A DNA stretch of 64,000 nucleotides, from assembly GCA_037074705.1 (NCBI GenBank), contig CM073591.1, positions 36,002,587-36,066,586 of the forward strand. Direction: 5' to 3'. Under the pieces are notes generated by a model. That model saw only the letters and a list, made by a program, of their open reading frames with translations. It made no database searches and was not told the DNA's origin. Position numbers and translations under genes: made by a program. Position 1 is the stretch's first letter. Every line of letters begins with the position of its first letter. Shown piece after piece: positions 45,300 to 57,518 of this stretch. The DNA is from Zhengitettix transpicula (lineage: Eukaryota; Arthropoda; Insecta; Orthoptera; Tetrigidae).

Positions 45300-46790
45300 T
45301 CTGCTATCTCATCACTACAGTAACTAGTACTGGCTGCTAGTAAGAGTGTTGAAAATGAGTGAAAAAATTAAATTTGCTGTTTTTTATTCTGTTCCTATTA
45401 CTTAAACGTGCATTTGCTTAGTCGTATGATTTATTTATGTTTTAATTAATTTATCGTATTTTAAATTAAATACATTTAAATTTCTCATAACGAATAATTT
45501 TTCATTGCTCGTGGCATTATTGTTATGTAACTTATTTTTCACATCTAATAAGTTTTTTCTCCGTTAGATATTAAGTTTTTCCTGATTTTTAAATATCTCA
45601 TTCAAGTATTTGTTTTTTTCTGGTACGTGGTAGTGAGATGTTTCTTCCGCCAACGGTCAAGTGTCCAGCTGGAGCACAGATTTTTGTCTATATTATTATT
45701 ATTACATTTTTCATTAAAACATTTTTAGCTTTGAGTACTTCTCTGTTTTGTGTTTCTGTTTTTCACTAATGTACTTTCGTATTTATGAATGTTATGGTGA
45801 TTTTACTACTCATACGACGGTAATAGAGGACTGGGGTCCAGAATTGTAAGAGTTGAAAAGTACGTTTTGAGGAAAATATTTTACACAATTTTGAGTAATT
45901 AAGACGAAAATAAATAATTAGATTTTCCTAAATATATAATGTAATGCTACGAATACAATTTATAAGATGAATTGTATTCGGAAGGATCAGTCACGAAGAT
46001 CTGAAGCCAAAGTACAGACAGACAATGTAGATCCTAGCAGTTTTTGTGGTGCGTGGGAGTGAGATGTTTCTTCCGCCAAAGGTCGTCCGTCCAGCTGGAG
46101 CACTACCCAAATCTCTTTTTAATAACACGTTCTTAGCCATCAGATAAGTTCACTTTAACGAGGGCAGATTTAGGGAGGGCGGCCAACCTTTACTTTGTCC
46201 TCGTCGACGCGTGACGTAATAGCTTCATTACGACAACAAACCCTTCTCTATCATCCAATCCTCCCCCTTTGTTTTAGGTAAATAGTCCAGAAGGAAAGTG
46301 AAGGCCAGGCCATGAGCGTTCGTCTTAGAAAGTTTCTGTCGTCCTAAGAAGTTGTCACAAGAAGGTTACAAACGCTGATAACGTCTAGGCACCCGACACG
46401 GCCGAGACAGAGACAGTGACAGTCTTCGTAACGAACAAGTGTCCGAGTGAAGTTAAAGAGCTGTTCAAGGACCACCTGTTCATCTGACTTATGAAGATCA
46501 TTCGCGTTGCAGTTTCCATTCTTGTACAAAAAAAAACATGTTAAATAATTTAAATAACAAGACTCATGATGGGATGTGATTCTTTCAGTCCCATGTCATA
46601 GAAACAGTGAAGTTAATAAAATTTTACTTCTTTAAATTACATTAGATTTGATCAATGTCGTTTTTTAAACCACATACTATATAGTTCGGCTAACTCTATA
46701 TTTAGGTTCAAATGTTAAATTTACTAATAATATAAGGTTTGTTGGGCGCCACCTGCAAGAAATTATTCACTCGCAGGAAAGAAAATACAA
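45300..46790. other. Spacer with a 57-bp direct repeat and a GC-elevated patch
   Basis: 45621-45677 and 46047-46103 match over 57 bp (gagtgagatg-like start, tttcttccgcca, ccagctggagcac). 46140-46520 is GC-elevated with CpGs (gacgcgtgacgtaatagc) but no ORF with a known domain. Nothing else recognised. Confidence 0.5.
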
Positions 46791-46798
46791 TATTTAAT

Positions 46799-46990
46799 CC
46801 CCTGCATTTCTTTAGGCGAATGCCGGGTAGGATCCTTAAAATATAGCCCGGGGGCCCTAGAAACCCTTGGCTATCTTCCTCTACCATTCCGCATACCCCC
46901 TTTCAAATCCCTTCCTATGCTATTAAAGGGGAGTTGCCCAATGTGGATCACCCTCATGTAGACTGTTGCCCTAAAAAAATAAAAAAAAAT
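46799..46990 (+). mobile_element. Family A retroposon, 5' truncated
   Basis: Starts cctgcatttctttaggcgaa, has gccgggtaggatcc, agcccgggggccctag and ggggagttgccc, and ends actgttgccctaaaaaaata with an A-rich tail. Same 5' truncation style as 6025-6232. Confidence 0.85.
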
Positions 46991-47009
46991 ATTTTATCAG
47001 AAGGTAAGC

Positions 47010-47139
47010 GGATCCAGACCTGTGGGAGAATTCTCTTGCAGGTCGAACCTTTTAGGAGAGATACGAAGGGGCTACCTTTGGGGATGCCTTTTCCTCTCCA
47101 TTTTTGAACTAAGGTTCCCACAAGCCGAGGCACCTCGGT
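47010..47139 (+). mobile_element. Family A/B 5' segment
   Basis: cctgtgggagaattctcttg, aggagagatacgaaggggct, tttggggatgccttttcct, tttgaactaaggttcccac and gaggcacctcgg, then it stops. This is the extended 5' part of the family (compare 32930-33010 and the minus-strand start of 18652-18903), lacking the 3' half. It lies head-to-tail after the preceding copy. Confidence 0.75.
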
Positions 47140-47760
47140 TAATGTTAGATATAATATTAAATATATCTGATGAGTAAATCATATGCTATATGAAGATACG
47201 AGGTCAAGACAAGAATAAAATGCTCATTTAAATTTTAACGAAGTGTGTGGCAAAGTACAGTTTACTAGCTTTGCATATATTCATATGAAACAACACATGC
47301 TGCGGAAGTCTATAAAAGGTAGTAAGTGCAATTGCTTTTGATTACTACGAGCTACGATCGCAGTGGGAGACATACAGAAATGTGGGTAATGCGCATTGCG
47401 ATGGACAAAGAAAGTTCTGAAGTTGAACCTGTACGATCATAAGTGACAAACTTTCATGTTATGGACTCATTCGGATGAAATAAACCCACACTAGAAGATA
47501 ATGGAACGAAAGGAATACGAATTCAGCTGAAATGGTGAAGAATTTACATATATTGAAATACTTTTTTATAAAGTATAAAATGTCATTTTGACTTATTGAA
47601 AATAATAATGGTAAGAACAATAATAAAACGACAGTAATATTTTAATTTATATACCCACCAGGAAGACAAGTTTAAAGAATGAACTTTACACTATAAAAAT
47701 AATGGAACAGTATTTCCTGATGAAGTAACGTAGGCTTTCTCGATATAATAACAGCTTATA
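47140..47760. other. AT-rich spacer, nothing recognised
   Basis: No domain or repeat. A 47711 cctgatgaagtaacg lacks the GAAAC partner. Confidence 0.45.
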
Positions 47761-47767
47761 AGTTTAT

Positions 47768-47874
47768 CAACCGGTTCAATTGTTTATTACATAATTAAAT
47801 AAATTAATCTCCTGATGACGGCGGAGATTAATTTCGCAGAAACTTTGTGTTGTAATAAACAATTGATCCGATTG
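47768..47874. repeat. Nested hairpin with CTGATGA...GAAAC core
   Basis: Outer arms 47768-47791 and 47851-47874 pair over 24 bp with two mismatches. Inner arms AAATTAATCTCC (47801-47812) and GGAGATTAATTT (47823-47834) pair perfectly. CTGATGA (47812-47818) and GAAAC (47839-47843) sit inside, with a possible GCGGAG/TTTCGC stem II between them. The inner arm and this stem II are mutually exclusive folds. Right-hand part cagaaactttgtgttgtaat resembles the P consensus. Confidence 0.55.
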
Positions 47875-47999
47875 TTAAAGTCCGAATATTTTATTAAAGT
47901 GATCCTGATATTCAACCTCGGAAAAAGTTCAGAAAATTAAAATTAAATATGCTTAATTTTTAATTGGAACAAACATGACCTCGCGTTAATGTTCACATC

Positions 48000-48320
48000 A
48001 AACACGATGCATTTTCGTAAATTATGTACAACGCGTGTCCAATCGGGGTAGAATCTAGCACACAACCTGATACTCGTAGTTGGAGGCTGTCCACCGCCAG
48101 ATGAGCGTAGCCGTTGTTCCAGAGCAGGTGTATAAACTTTGTGATCCACTGAAAGCGTACGCTCATCATGGCCCGGCAATTTGGCACATAAAGTATGAAT
48201 TAACCGAGGGCCAAGCCGCAGAGCTGAGTAGTAACGCATTTAGATTGCGCTTCACGTGGAAATTAGTTCAGCGGTCTGTCCCTCGGCCTCGTGATGAGAT
48301 GGCTCCACTAAATTAATACC
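48000..48320. other. GC-elevated unique island
   Basis: Higher GC than its flanks, with a 98-codon minus ORF (47943-48239) and a 78-codon plus ORF (48080-48316). Neither has a known domain. No repeat match in the window. Confidence 0.25.
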
Positions 48321-48523
48321 CATCTACAAGGTGCACTAGCAGTGTATCAAGCCTTCTCACTACAGGAACTGTTGCTCTAACTCATTGACTCCGTTATTAT
48401 TGAGTTTCTAGTCCATATCACAATTGGTTGGCCTTGAGAGTAACCTCCTTTTCATATTAAATACTAAAAATTAGCTCTATTGGTCAGAAAAAAAATTATT
48501 ATTGTTTTTAAAACCTAACACTT

Positions 48524-48575
48524 GTCAGACACAACGTTTCGTTCCGGGTTGGAATCTCTTCAGGTGTGTAGTTTC
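48524..48575 (-). repeat. Family P core, GTCCC-like subtype
   Basis: Minus strand: CACCTGAAGAGATTCCAACC, CGGAACGAAACGTTGTGTC. CTGAAGA (48557-48563), stem TTCC/GGAA, GAAAC (48536-48540). After GAAAC a GUC lies 5 nt on, so a two-base-pair stem III (A-C with G-U) and a GUC cleavage triplet are possible, as in minimal type I hammerheads of Penelope-like elements. Best candidate for a complete core. Confidence 0.5.
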
Positions 48576-48767
48576 AATTCAATTATTATTCATTATAAAA
48601 AAATTAGATTAACAAATTTCTAACGAACGGTTTGACCACACGTTGCGGCCGAAATATTTATTATTATTCTTTAGATATATTTATGCGTAAATTAAAATTT
48701 ATTAGTATTTTTGTGATCGGAAACATGAGATACACAATCGATTGTTTTTGAGTTCGTCACCTGATTT

Positions 48768-48868
48768 TTTAGGGCAACAGGCTACATGAGGGTATTCCAC
48801 GTGGCGGCAATTCCCCTTTAATAGCATAGAATGGGAATTGAAAGGGGGAATGCCGAAGGGTAGAGGTG
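48768..48868 (-). mobile_element. Family A retroposon, 3' end only
   Basis: Minus strand ...ctacccttcggcattccccctttc to cctgttgccctaaaaa. About 100 bp of the 3' end with A tail: strongly 5' truncated. Confidence 0.85.
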
Positions 48869-48869
48869 C

Positions 48870-50010
48870 GATGTCTCCTTACGACTTTTCCGATTCTTTA
48901 ATCACCAGATAAAAGCAACAAGGATTTTGTCAGTTATTTGGCAACTTATTTGTCTAATTGTTATGAATAAGAAGAATTTAATTTTATTCAACAGCTAATT
49001 TTGAAATAAAGTTCCTCGCCGTAGGATCGGCTGGTTTCAGTCAAGCTATAAATTGTATTTATTCTTAATTTATTATTTCGCATTCAGAGAAATTAAATAC
49101 TATTACATTTATTCTGGAAACAAGATTTTGTTATTTTTATGTCTTTACCTTTAATTGAAAATTATTTTAAGTCACAGTTTTTTATCGGTTGTTAAATGTC
49201 TAAAATTTACGACAGAATCGTAGTGTACTGTAGTACTTACAGTGTCACTATAATTCACACATTGTGTTTTTAGTCTGTTATTTAATGGCCGTTAATTTTG
49301 TATTATAATTAATGGCGTTAAAGTGTATTAGGAGTCAGTTTCAGTAAGAATAAACGGCTAATAATTTATAAAAACTTCTTTGAGATTGTAAATACGTTTC
49401 CGAAAGTCTCATGTAGGCTCCAAACATATTATATGGGATGGTTTCGAAAATTGATCCCTCACACAAATATTCTTGGTACAGGATAAACGCAGCAAACATG
49501 ATATACACAATGGATCTAGTTCAAGTCGTGTTTGGATCTAGAAAACAATTCATTATTGGGTAATTTATAGTTACAAAAGAAATAGTGACCATATTAATAG
49601 ATCGTATGCAATGTTCAGGATCAAAGATTGAAGTCTTTCCCGATATAATTGTTCGATAAACATTTCTCGGTTCTCACACGGGTATAATATATTTAAACGC
49701 ATTTAAATATATATTTAATGTTCAGGATAATTATTATGCTTGTATACATTTGAAAATGAAAAGATTGGTAATGAATCAGAAAGGAAAACTAAACAATAAA
49801 AACGCAGAGGTTTAATGAACGTTATGGTGAATGCGACGCTTTTTCCGTATAATTTTCAAGAACTGACTGATCTGCGTTCGTGTAATTGTGTAAATTTATT
49901 ACAAGACTGTTCAAAAATAATGTTTTGTCACTACTACGTTCTTCATTATGCATTAACTGTTGAAACCGCCAGCTTGGGGGCCTCGGTAAATTTTTTCGAT
50001 AATAACTGAG
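48870..50010. other. AT-rich spacer, nothing recognised
   Basis: No motif, repeat or RNA gene seen. Confidence 0.5.
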
Positions 50011-50014
50011 ATTT

Positions 50015-50275
50015 GACCAATTGTAAAGATAAGACTATTGAAGCCTGTTTGATTGAAGTTGGAACAGAAATACAGGAGACTGAGATCAACTTTAGCGATA
50101 TCGAGAGAAGCGATCCTCTTAGGACGAAACCTTAAGATCACGGGCAATAGCAAGCAAAGCCGAAATTGAAGACAGGGGGGAAAATAAATAACATCGATAT
50201 CCAAGAAGTGAAAGTGCGCAGAAAGCAACTGACAAATTTGGTCATTAGTTGGGACGTAAATCATATAATGATTCA
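50015..50275 (+). pseudogene. Possible LINE ORF1-like remnant
   Basis: Plus-strand frames give TIEACLIEVGTEIQETEINF and SDIERSDPLRTKP, then after a stop KQLTNLVISWDVNHIM. In ORF1 proteins of CR1/Jockey-like elements a segment 'I-x-x-x-x-x-x-L-x-I-x-x-x-D-I-x-x-A-x-R-x-G-R-x-x-P-x-x-x-R-P' is common. The resemblance is only in layout. The stretch is GC-richer than its flanks and broken by stops. Low confidence. Confidence 0.25.
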
Positions 50276-50279
50276 AAAA

Positions 50280-52185
50280 TGTAGGAATATGTAACTGAGT
50301 AATAAAATTATTTCCGTCTCATTTCGTCCCCGGTCAAGATGCGTTTCTTTCCACTCACAATTTGCCGTTTTCTCCACGCCTGCAATTTCCACGATTCCAT
50401 TCGGCAAAGTCATCACAATTTTCGATTTACGCGTGGAGAACTGTTTTCCGAGAGAGTCTGTGTTGGTTTGTGTGTTTTTATTTTCCCCTGCTTCTCATCT
50501 AGATGGATGCGATATCGCCTCCTCCAGCAGAGAATTCCAATTAAGACCCATTAAAATGTCGTTTGATGAATTGTTATTACTCTAAGTGGGTTTCCACAGT
50601 TAGTCGGTGCTATTACACTTATGAAACTCTTCATCACCTCTCCTCTGAAAGATAGCAGAATAGATATCCAAAACAACGTGACTCCCCTCGTTTTGCAACT
50701 TTTCTTGAAGAGAATATGTATCGGAGGAAACTACCAAACACATGTCTATACTATTAACCCACAAATAAGACGAATGTAATTAATTATTACTTGGTGTTTT
50801 AAAGAAATATAAATGTATTAATAAAATGATCCTTTCAAAACGAAAAATTCATGCAAAATTTATTTATTCAGAGTCGCCAACTATTCACTGTAAAGCAATT
50901 GTCATTAATGATTATCTTCAAATTGATGATATTAAATATTTTAATATAAAATATTTAACAATTATTTCCATTAATAATACATTCAGTGCGGAATCTGTCG
51001 CCCCTGGCTCACTTCTTCGTCTGAAATATTTACATTTACACTCTAATAGCCCGATCGTAACTCCATGTCAGTAAAATATGTATTCGTGGCAAATATCGTC
51101 CGTTTAAGTGAGTTTGAAAACTTCTTAAAACCCCCTCCTCTATAGGTGCTAGTCGTTTCTTACCCGCACAGTGTTATAATTAAACTCAGCGACATCCGTA
51201 ACCCCGGATTCAAGTCCAAACCCGGTTCTTTTAGCGTTATTCTTATACAACGCACCTTCACCTCAACACCTAAGGGTGCTCCACTTCCGTGCCGAAAGGG
51301 ATAGAAATTATACACCAACTACATCGAGAGAAACGCTATCAATCTCATTGACCCCTAAATATATTTATTCGACGTAAATATCGGCCATTTTAGCGTGTTT
51401 CAAAAATTCCACCCCCGGTGTCTTACCCTCCACACTGTTTTTTTTTTCGGTTCAAAAGGAACACGTGTAAAAATATGATCAAATTTACTCTACGGGTGTA
51501 GATTTGTATGCGATACGTTCACACAAACAGGCAGTATATCTTATTTATTAGATGTAACTGGTCCTTGATTTACAGAAGAAATATTTCGCTACGAGTGGAT
51601 TTATTAAGATTTTTTGAGCCGTTAAGGATATTTCAACTATCCAAGAGAAATTGAAACATGAATTTAAAACAAATGTTAGTGTGTATTCATTCATCCTACT
51701 CGATAAATATTTTTAAACTTGAGAGACTTCATACTGTTAATGTGCAAACCTAAACGTAAAAACTTAGAAACCTACAATCTAATGCTTCAAAACATAATTT
51801 TGATAGAGATAAAAATTCGTTCGTGTAGAACAAGTGGCGATATCGATATATTCATATAAATTAAAAGGAGCAAGGAAAATAGTATGAAACTATGCTATGA
51901 GTTGGTTTCAAATGAAATCGAAGAATGATGCTGACTTGAATAATATTTAGTTGCCGCTAAGAATAATCGACCTTAGGGGTATAATGAACAAATTTTCGGA
52001 ATTGAGAATACAATGTTCAATTCTGAAGGCATCTTATCGTTGTTACTTTGAAAGAAAGATATTTGAACATTATAATAAGACAAAGATGAGAGCAGTAAAA
52101 TATAACTAATAGCTATAATAAATATTTATATTTAATTTTGTGCGTTTCATTCCTTGAATTTAGGCAAGTATTACACGTTCTCAGT
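50280..52185. other. Spacer with one unusual GC-richer segment
   Basis: 51100-51560 is GC-richer (cccggattcaagtcc, cacccccggtgtcttacc, ctctacgggtgtagatttg) and looks like old repeat sequence, but I have no second copy in the window to prove it. The B-box-like GGATTCAAGTCC near 51208 lacks an A box. The rest is AT-rich. Confidence 0.4.
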
Positions 52186-52189
52186 TTTC

Positions 52190-53094
52190 ACGCTTGGATT
52201 GTTAGCGGCACGAGTTTTTAAAGTAACAATCACGACTCTTTGTCGGATAATGTTGCCGGTAAATGCGCGCGAGTAGGAAGTTAGTCTGCGGTGAGAAGTG
52301 AAACAGATCAGTCTGAGGACGTTACGGGAAAATGTGGATGCTGATCTAAAAGTATGAATAGCGCGGTCCAAGAAGTCCAGTTTATATAAAACGCGAGTAA
52401 ACAGTTTTGACGGATAGACTCAAATAATAATCGCAAAGTTGGAAGCAGAAGGTTTTGCTTCACACAGACTGAACTAAATTTCGCATAGAGGCATCAAGGA
52501 GGTCTATGTCCGAGAGCTGACTGAGGGGCGGCTGATCCGAAGTTCCAGGTGGCAGAGAACGAGAACATCTACCGTGTGTATTAAAAATTTAATGTGTAGA
52601 ATCAGTGAATAATGGTCTATTTAGTGAGTGTTGTCCTCAAGCTCCAAAAATCAGATCTGGTACCAGAAATACATTCGTGAGTACAAAACAATTATTTAAA
52701 ATCTGTAAACGAGGATTAAAGGTAGAAGTCAGATTTCATTCGTTTATCTTTTCATTTAGTTTCTTTCATTTCGTTTATTTTCATATTGTATTAAGTTATC
52801 TTCAATTAGTTTGAATTGCTAATGTTAGTTTATTAAATTGGATTGTTCTTACTATCAATCCCAGTAATGACCCTGAGATAAAGAGAATTTCGACGTATTT
52901 GATTGTAAAATATAAAGTTGTATTTTTCCTAGAACGCCACGAATTGTAAAAATGAAATAAAATATATGTTTGTTAACTTGATGAAATTCGGCGTATAAAG
53001 TAGGGATTGCAATTTGTACTTTTAAAGAATAAATTTTTAAATCTTAATAATTTTGTTAATTAATTTTTTAATTAAGACCACATTTTAATTATTA

Positions 53095-53096
<2 letters not shown>
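52190..53096 (+). mobile_element. Solo LTR (family L, LTR3)
   Basis: Aligns with 39085-39964: caatcacg-ctctttgtcg, agcg-ggtccaagaagt, TATATAAAACGCGAGTAAAC (TATA 52383-52390), cagatctggtaccagaaa, CCCAGTAATGACCCTGAGA (52860-52878), and end TTTAATTATTAGA (53096). The left end is not resolved. An (AT)n run follows at once. Confidence 0.7.

Positions 53097-53142
<46 letters not shown>
53097..53142. repeat. (AT)n microsatellite
   Basis: About 45 bp of AT between the LTR end and the hairpin. Confidence 0.95.
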
Positions 53143-53146
<4 letters not shown>

Positions 53147-53215
53147 GCAACGTTTTGACGACTAAAAGCTCTGTCGTCATCTTCTAGAGCTTTTAGTCGT
53201 CAAAACGTTGCGTTT
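53143..53215. repeat. Perfect 30-bp-arm hairpin
   Basis: Arms 53143-53172 and 53186-53215 are exact reverse complements (they begin AAACGCAACGTTTTGACGAC); the loop is gtcgtcatcttct. Read on the minus strand, the loop plus right part gives ctagaagatgacgac...gtcgtcAAAACGTTGCG. This has the same general layout as family P (GAAGA, hairpin, AAACGTTG) but with a different sequence. Confidence 0.9.
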
Positions 53216-53219
53216 AAAT

Positions 53220-56200
53220 ATATTATACTCGTGTGAAAACCGAAAACTGTTTATTGAACAATTACAACGGGAAATACTTCCATCTTTGATGTATTACACG
53301 TCTTTGTAGCCATGTTTCCATTCGTGGGAATTTTCTTGAGCACTTGTCCTGTGCTTTCGGATCGTGGTAAATTGTTGCTGCCTCTGGTACAAAGAGGAAA
53401 GGTAAGATAGAACGGCGGAGTGAATGTTTTCAATTGCGAGGCCACACACGAGCTCGTCGGTAATCCTGCGGCTATTACATCGTTCGCCAAAATTGTTGGA
53501 GGTATTTATTTAACAATTTATCAAACGACATTTTAATGATGGCTGGAGTGCTGTGGCTGCTTCTTTTCCCCAGGACTCTGGTAATTGTGCTCCTTACATT
53601 TATCATTCACGTCGCCAAGATATTCCTCAACACATCTGTTACACCAAGTTGAAAATAATAGAAAAGGAAATTTAGCTTCAAAAGTGCGGGGTTGCGAAAG
53701 CAAGTGAGCAGAAGCAGTAAGCAGAAGTAGAGGGACACTCAAATAGTAATCAAAGGAGAAATCTTCAGATAGTCACGTAGTTGATAAATAATCCATTAGA
53801 AACAAGCGGGGTGAAGTCAGAGAGTTTGTAAACATCAGACAGAAATTTATCTGCGCTGTTGAAAACAAAACGATCCATACACGAATCAAATTATTCTCGT
53901 TTTGGTAAAAGTGCCGAGTACTAAGTAAAGATCCTAGGGTTAGATCCCATTGCCGATTGAGATTTTTATATCCTAATTCGTTAATTCAGTATCATAGGCT
54001 TAAGTGGTGAGCTTAAATGAAATAATTTATTGTGTTAAATAAATGTTGGTTTCTCTTTCTCATCGCAGGATCGAAGATTAAATTTTTTTAAGAGTTCTGA
54101 GTTATTTTATTTCATTCATTTGGGTCATAGGTTCGGAAATTGTTCCCCAGATACACGACAAGGAAGTCGACGGAATTCATTAGATCTACGACTCATTATT
54201 AAGCTCTCTATTTTGAAAACTACGGTTTTTTATACATATTTTGTAATCGTTTCCTATTCTAACGTAATGAAACGAAGTCTGAGACGGAGAAAGATGGAAG
54301 AAAAATACATAGTTAGCTAAATGGATGACTTGTATAATATGGGTTCATAGTTTTTCGTAGAATTTTAAATTCGAAATGAAGAGGGAACTGTGTGGACAAG
54401 TAACGGAAATAATTCCGAAAAATATTCCAACACATTTTGCAAGATGAAAAGTATACATGGCTTTTTTGTAATATTTTTCTATTCTTACGTAATAAAACGA
54501 GCCCTGAGTTCCTACAGGGAACAACCTCATATCCCTCTACCCCCTCGCCGCTCTCTCCTAACATTTAAAACTGTGTGTAAAATGTTGCTTAAATATTCAC
54601 TTGCAGAAAGCCGAGACAGTTGTTTCTCTAGGACTGGTCTGAACCGAATAGGCCAAAAATTTACGGACTCGCATTCATATATACTGAAGAAGAACATAGT
54701 TTTATTACTGTTCTAAACGTTGTTTGTCTCTTTTCCATACCTTCTTTGTTTCTCATAATTGTTCCTCATATTTCTCGTTTTTGGCAATTCTTCTTGTTAC
54801 ATCTTCGTATTTGACCTGTCACATCCCAACTTTTCCTCTATTCTCAGCTTTTCTCTTCTCAATCTACACAACAGGAAACCCGACAACAACTAGTAATGAA
54901 ATTAAAAATTAATGCTGTACAGGTTGTTACAAAAATATACATAAGACCGTAGAGAAAATTAACAATCGAAATCTTTCTCTTTTTCTTTGGTTTTGGAGAT
55001 CGTGCGAATGTTTCCCAAAAATTATTCTATGAAGTAGAGGCTCATTTTTTGTTGAACAAGTAAGGACTAGCATCATATTAGTGGATCTCAATCCTATAAA
55101 GATATTAGATGGACATTCGTTAAAAATGATGGGGAATATTACTTCTCAATAAAACGACTTGTAATTGGTTTAAACATTTTGTATTTCGACACATCCTTTT
55201 TTACCACAAGTAACCAAATAAGTGGAGGTTCTTTCTGTTCAGTCTGAAATGTTAAAAATAGTTTTTTTATATAATTTATAATCTTTCTTTCATTTAAAAA
55301 ATGACAGCTAAATTATTATTGTATCATCTTGAAAGTAATTTTTAAAAGGACATATATTTAGTTGTCTCAAATTGAATAATTATTTGTTCAGATATATGTT
55401 AGAAGTAAAGCGATCATTATACTCACGTATATTATTGTAAGATTAAAAATGAACATTCTGAATTTTTCGTGTATAAAATTTGGACTGCGACTGTAACGCT
55501 GGCATAATTTATGTCCGACGTTTTGCAGTGGTGCGTCCAGACACTGTCGTAGTGCCTGTAACGTTAAGGTCTTTTACAGCGTCCAGTGGAGTTTGTCTCC
55601 TTTATAGGTCCATTGCGGAGGCTGCAACTGATCTCCATCAGTGTCACCGTACATCTTCTCACAGACTGTCCAGCCATTGCTCTTCTCAGCACTTGCTTCA
55701 CTCCTGGGTAAGAACAGGATCATGTACTGCAGTTCTCTGCCATTTTGATTGTAGTATAATTAGATGCTTTACCGAAACGTATCTCGTACACTCTATCAGC
55801 ACGACGCGCAATTTAATTTTTTCTGTCAGGAGCTATTGGTAACAGTACATGAAGAAAAAAGTTTTAATTTAGGCCTGCAATGTGCGTCACAAATTTTATT
55901 ATTTATTTTAGGACTGCGGGAAAAGCTAAGTAAAGGTTTTTGACTCGGGAGAAGGACGGGAGAAAAAGCCTTCTTCATGAAAATAAGAACTGCACCGCAT
56001 TATGATATAAAAACTAGGTGAGTGTGTCAGAAGTTAAATTTTTTTCCGTTTTAAAATTTTTATTTAATAATTTTGGAACTGTGGTTTCAACAATTTAGAC
56101 GCTCCAAAAAGCTTTTAGTATGACTAAAATACTTTTACGGTTAGAACAATAATAATCTCACACTTTTTTTTTCAAAAGAAATTGATTTATTTGGTAGCGA

Positions 56201-57510
56201 ATGAAAACTGGTTGTGACAGGATTGTGGCGTAATAATTTGGAGGCCCAACTTGAGAACGTCACGCAGGCTCACTGGCCCCTCACGTCTGAAAAAACTATC
56301 ATTAATTTTTCATAAACTTATCACAAATTTATAATTTCGTGGAATATTATCAATAGTAATATAATGTATGTGAATTGATTAATAAATTCTCGTTTCCGTC
56401 CTGAGCTATCCTGGACGGTCGACAGAAATCGTAAAGCGAAAGAGATAGATGAGGGGGAGACTGGCCGACAGGAGATATCAAACCAGTCACAGGAGCCTGA
56501 AAAGAGAAAAAAAATAGTATTTGACCGTCTTAACGTTCGACACATGAGCAGATTTTAATCGTAAGATGTCACAGCAACGCTCCTTCCTCTCTGATGAACC
56601 AGTTTTGCAGAATGTGTTTGTATATTTTAATTATCGCTATCAATTAAATGGTAAAACATGTTTCGGAGTGTGACGCGTTTCATGTAAATCAGCGAAGCTT
56701 TCTCAACATTTCCAATTCCCTGACAGTAATTACGACGATGAAGGTAGTTTCCCAGGCACACTCCGATCTACGGCCATCGTCACAGTGTGCATTAACTAGA
56801 TTGATTGTCCATTACAAAATAATAATAATAATAACAATAGTACTGGTAGCAGTTATAAAAGGCAGGTCCTTTGTGTGGTGAGGGTGGAATACGTAAACAA
56901 ATTAGGCGGAGTGCCGCATTGGTGATCGATTTTCCTGCCAGAGTTTCGCGTAACAATTCTTCTTATGGGAGTCCAATGGCAGTGTGTCACTCGGGAGACG
57001 GATTTCGCCCATAAAACCTTTGCTTCGTCTCGTCTATTAGTGAATTTATTGACGTCCGCATTTCCATCTTGCACAATATCACATTTATCATTCGTTACTG
57101 CATATCCAATATTTTTCCCCATCTTTCTCAATTGTACTCTGTAACATTATTTATTGAAGAATATTTGTGAGTACTAAACGGTCAATAGTATAATTCAATG
57201 GATAAAATTAAAATAATTGCGTTTTGAATACTGAATATATCATGGTATAATGACTATATTAACGTAAAAATTATGTTGATTGAAATTAGACGTTTATAAT
57301 TACGAAAAAGCAATATATACAACATTGACTACTAAAATAGCATTTATTATCTGTTAAATGAACGTTTTCTTAATACATTTGGTATCGTTGACTATTCTTT
57401 GTCCCCAAACCGTTAAAAAACGAGCTTGTCTCGTAAATTTTTGAAAAGGTGTAAAACAGCTATTATAAATGTTTATTATTCAAACCACTAGCCACTAGGC
57501 AAAATATTCA
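53220..57510. other. Spacer, no gene recognised
   Basis: 54238-54288 and 54473-54520 are a diverged pair (tttgtaat, ctattct-acgtaat-aaacga). 55480-55842 is GC-elevated with a 120-codon plus ORF and a donor-like gGTAAGAAC at 55708, but no domain. The ORF clusters at 53251-53742 and 56648-57131 carry no known motif. Confidence 0.4.
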
Positions 57511-57518
57511 AAAATTTA

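Noticed and set aside
51180..51220. B-box-like GGATTCAAGTCC as a tRNA or SINE
   Set aside because: There is no A box at the right distance and no arm pairing.
11351..53142. CRISPR-like or satellite array from AT/GT runs
   Set aside because: These are simple dinucleotide microsatellites without spacers, in a eukaryotic sequence.
55480..55842. 120-codon plus-strand ORF as a gene
   Set aside because: Amino-acid composition is Ser/His/Cys-rich without any domain, and it could be a chance frame in a GC-elevated patch. The donor-like site alone is not enough.
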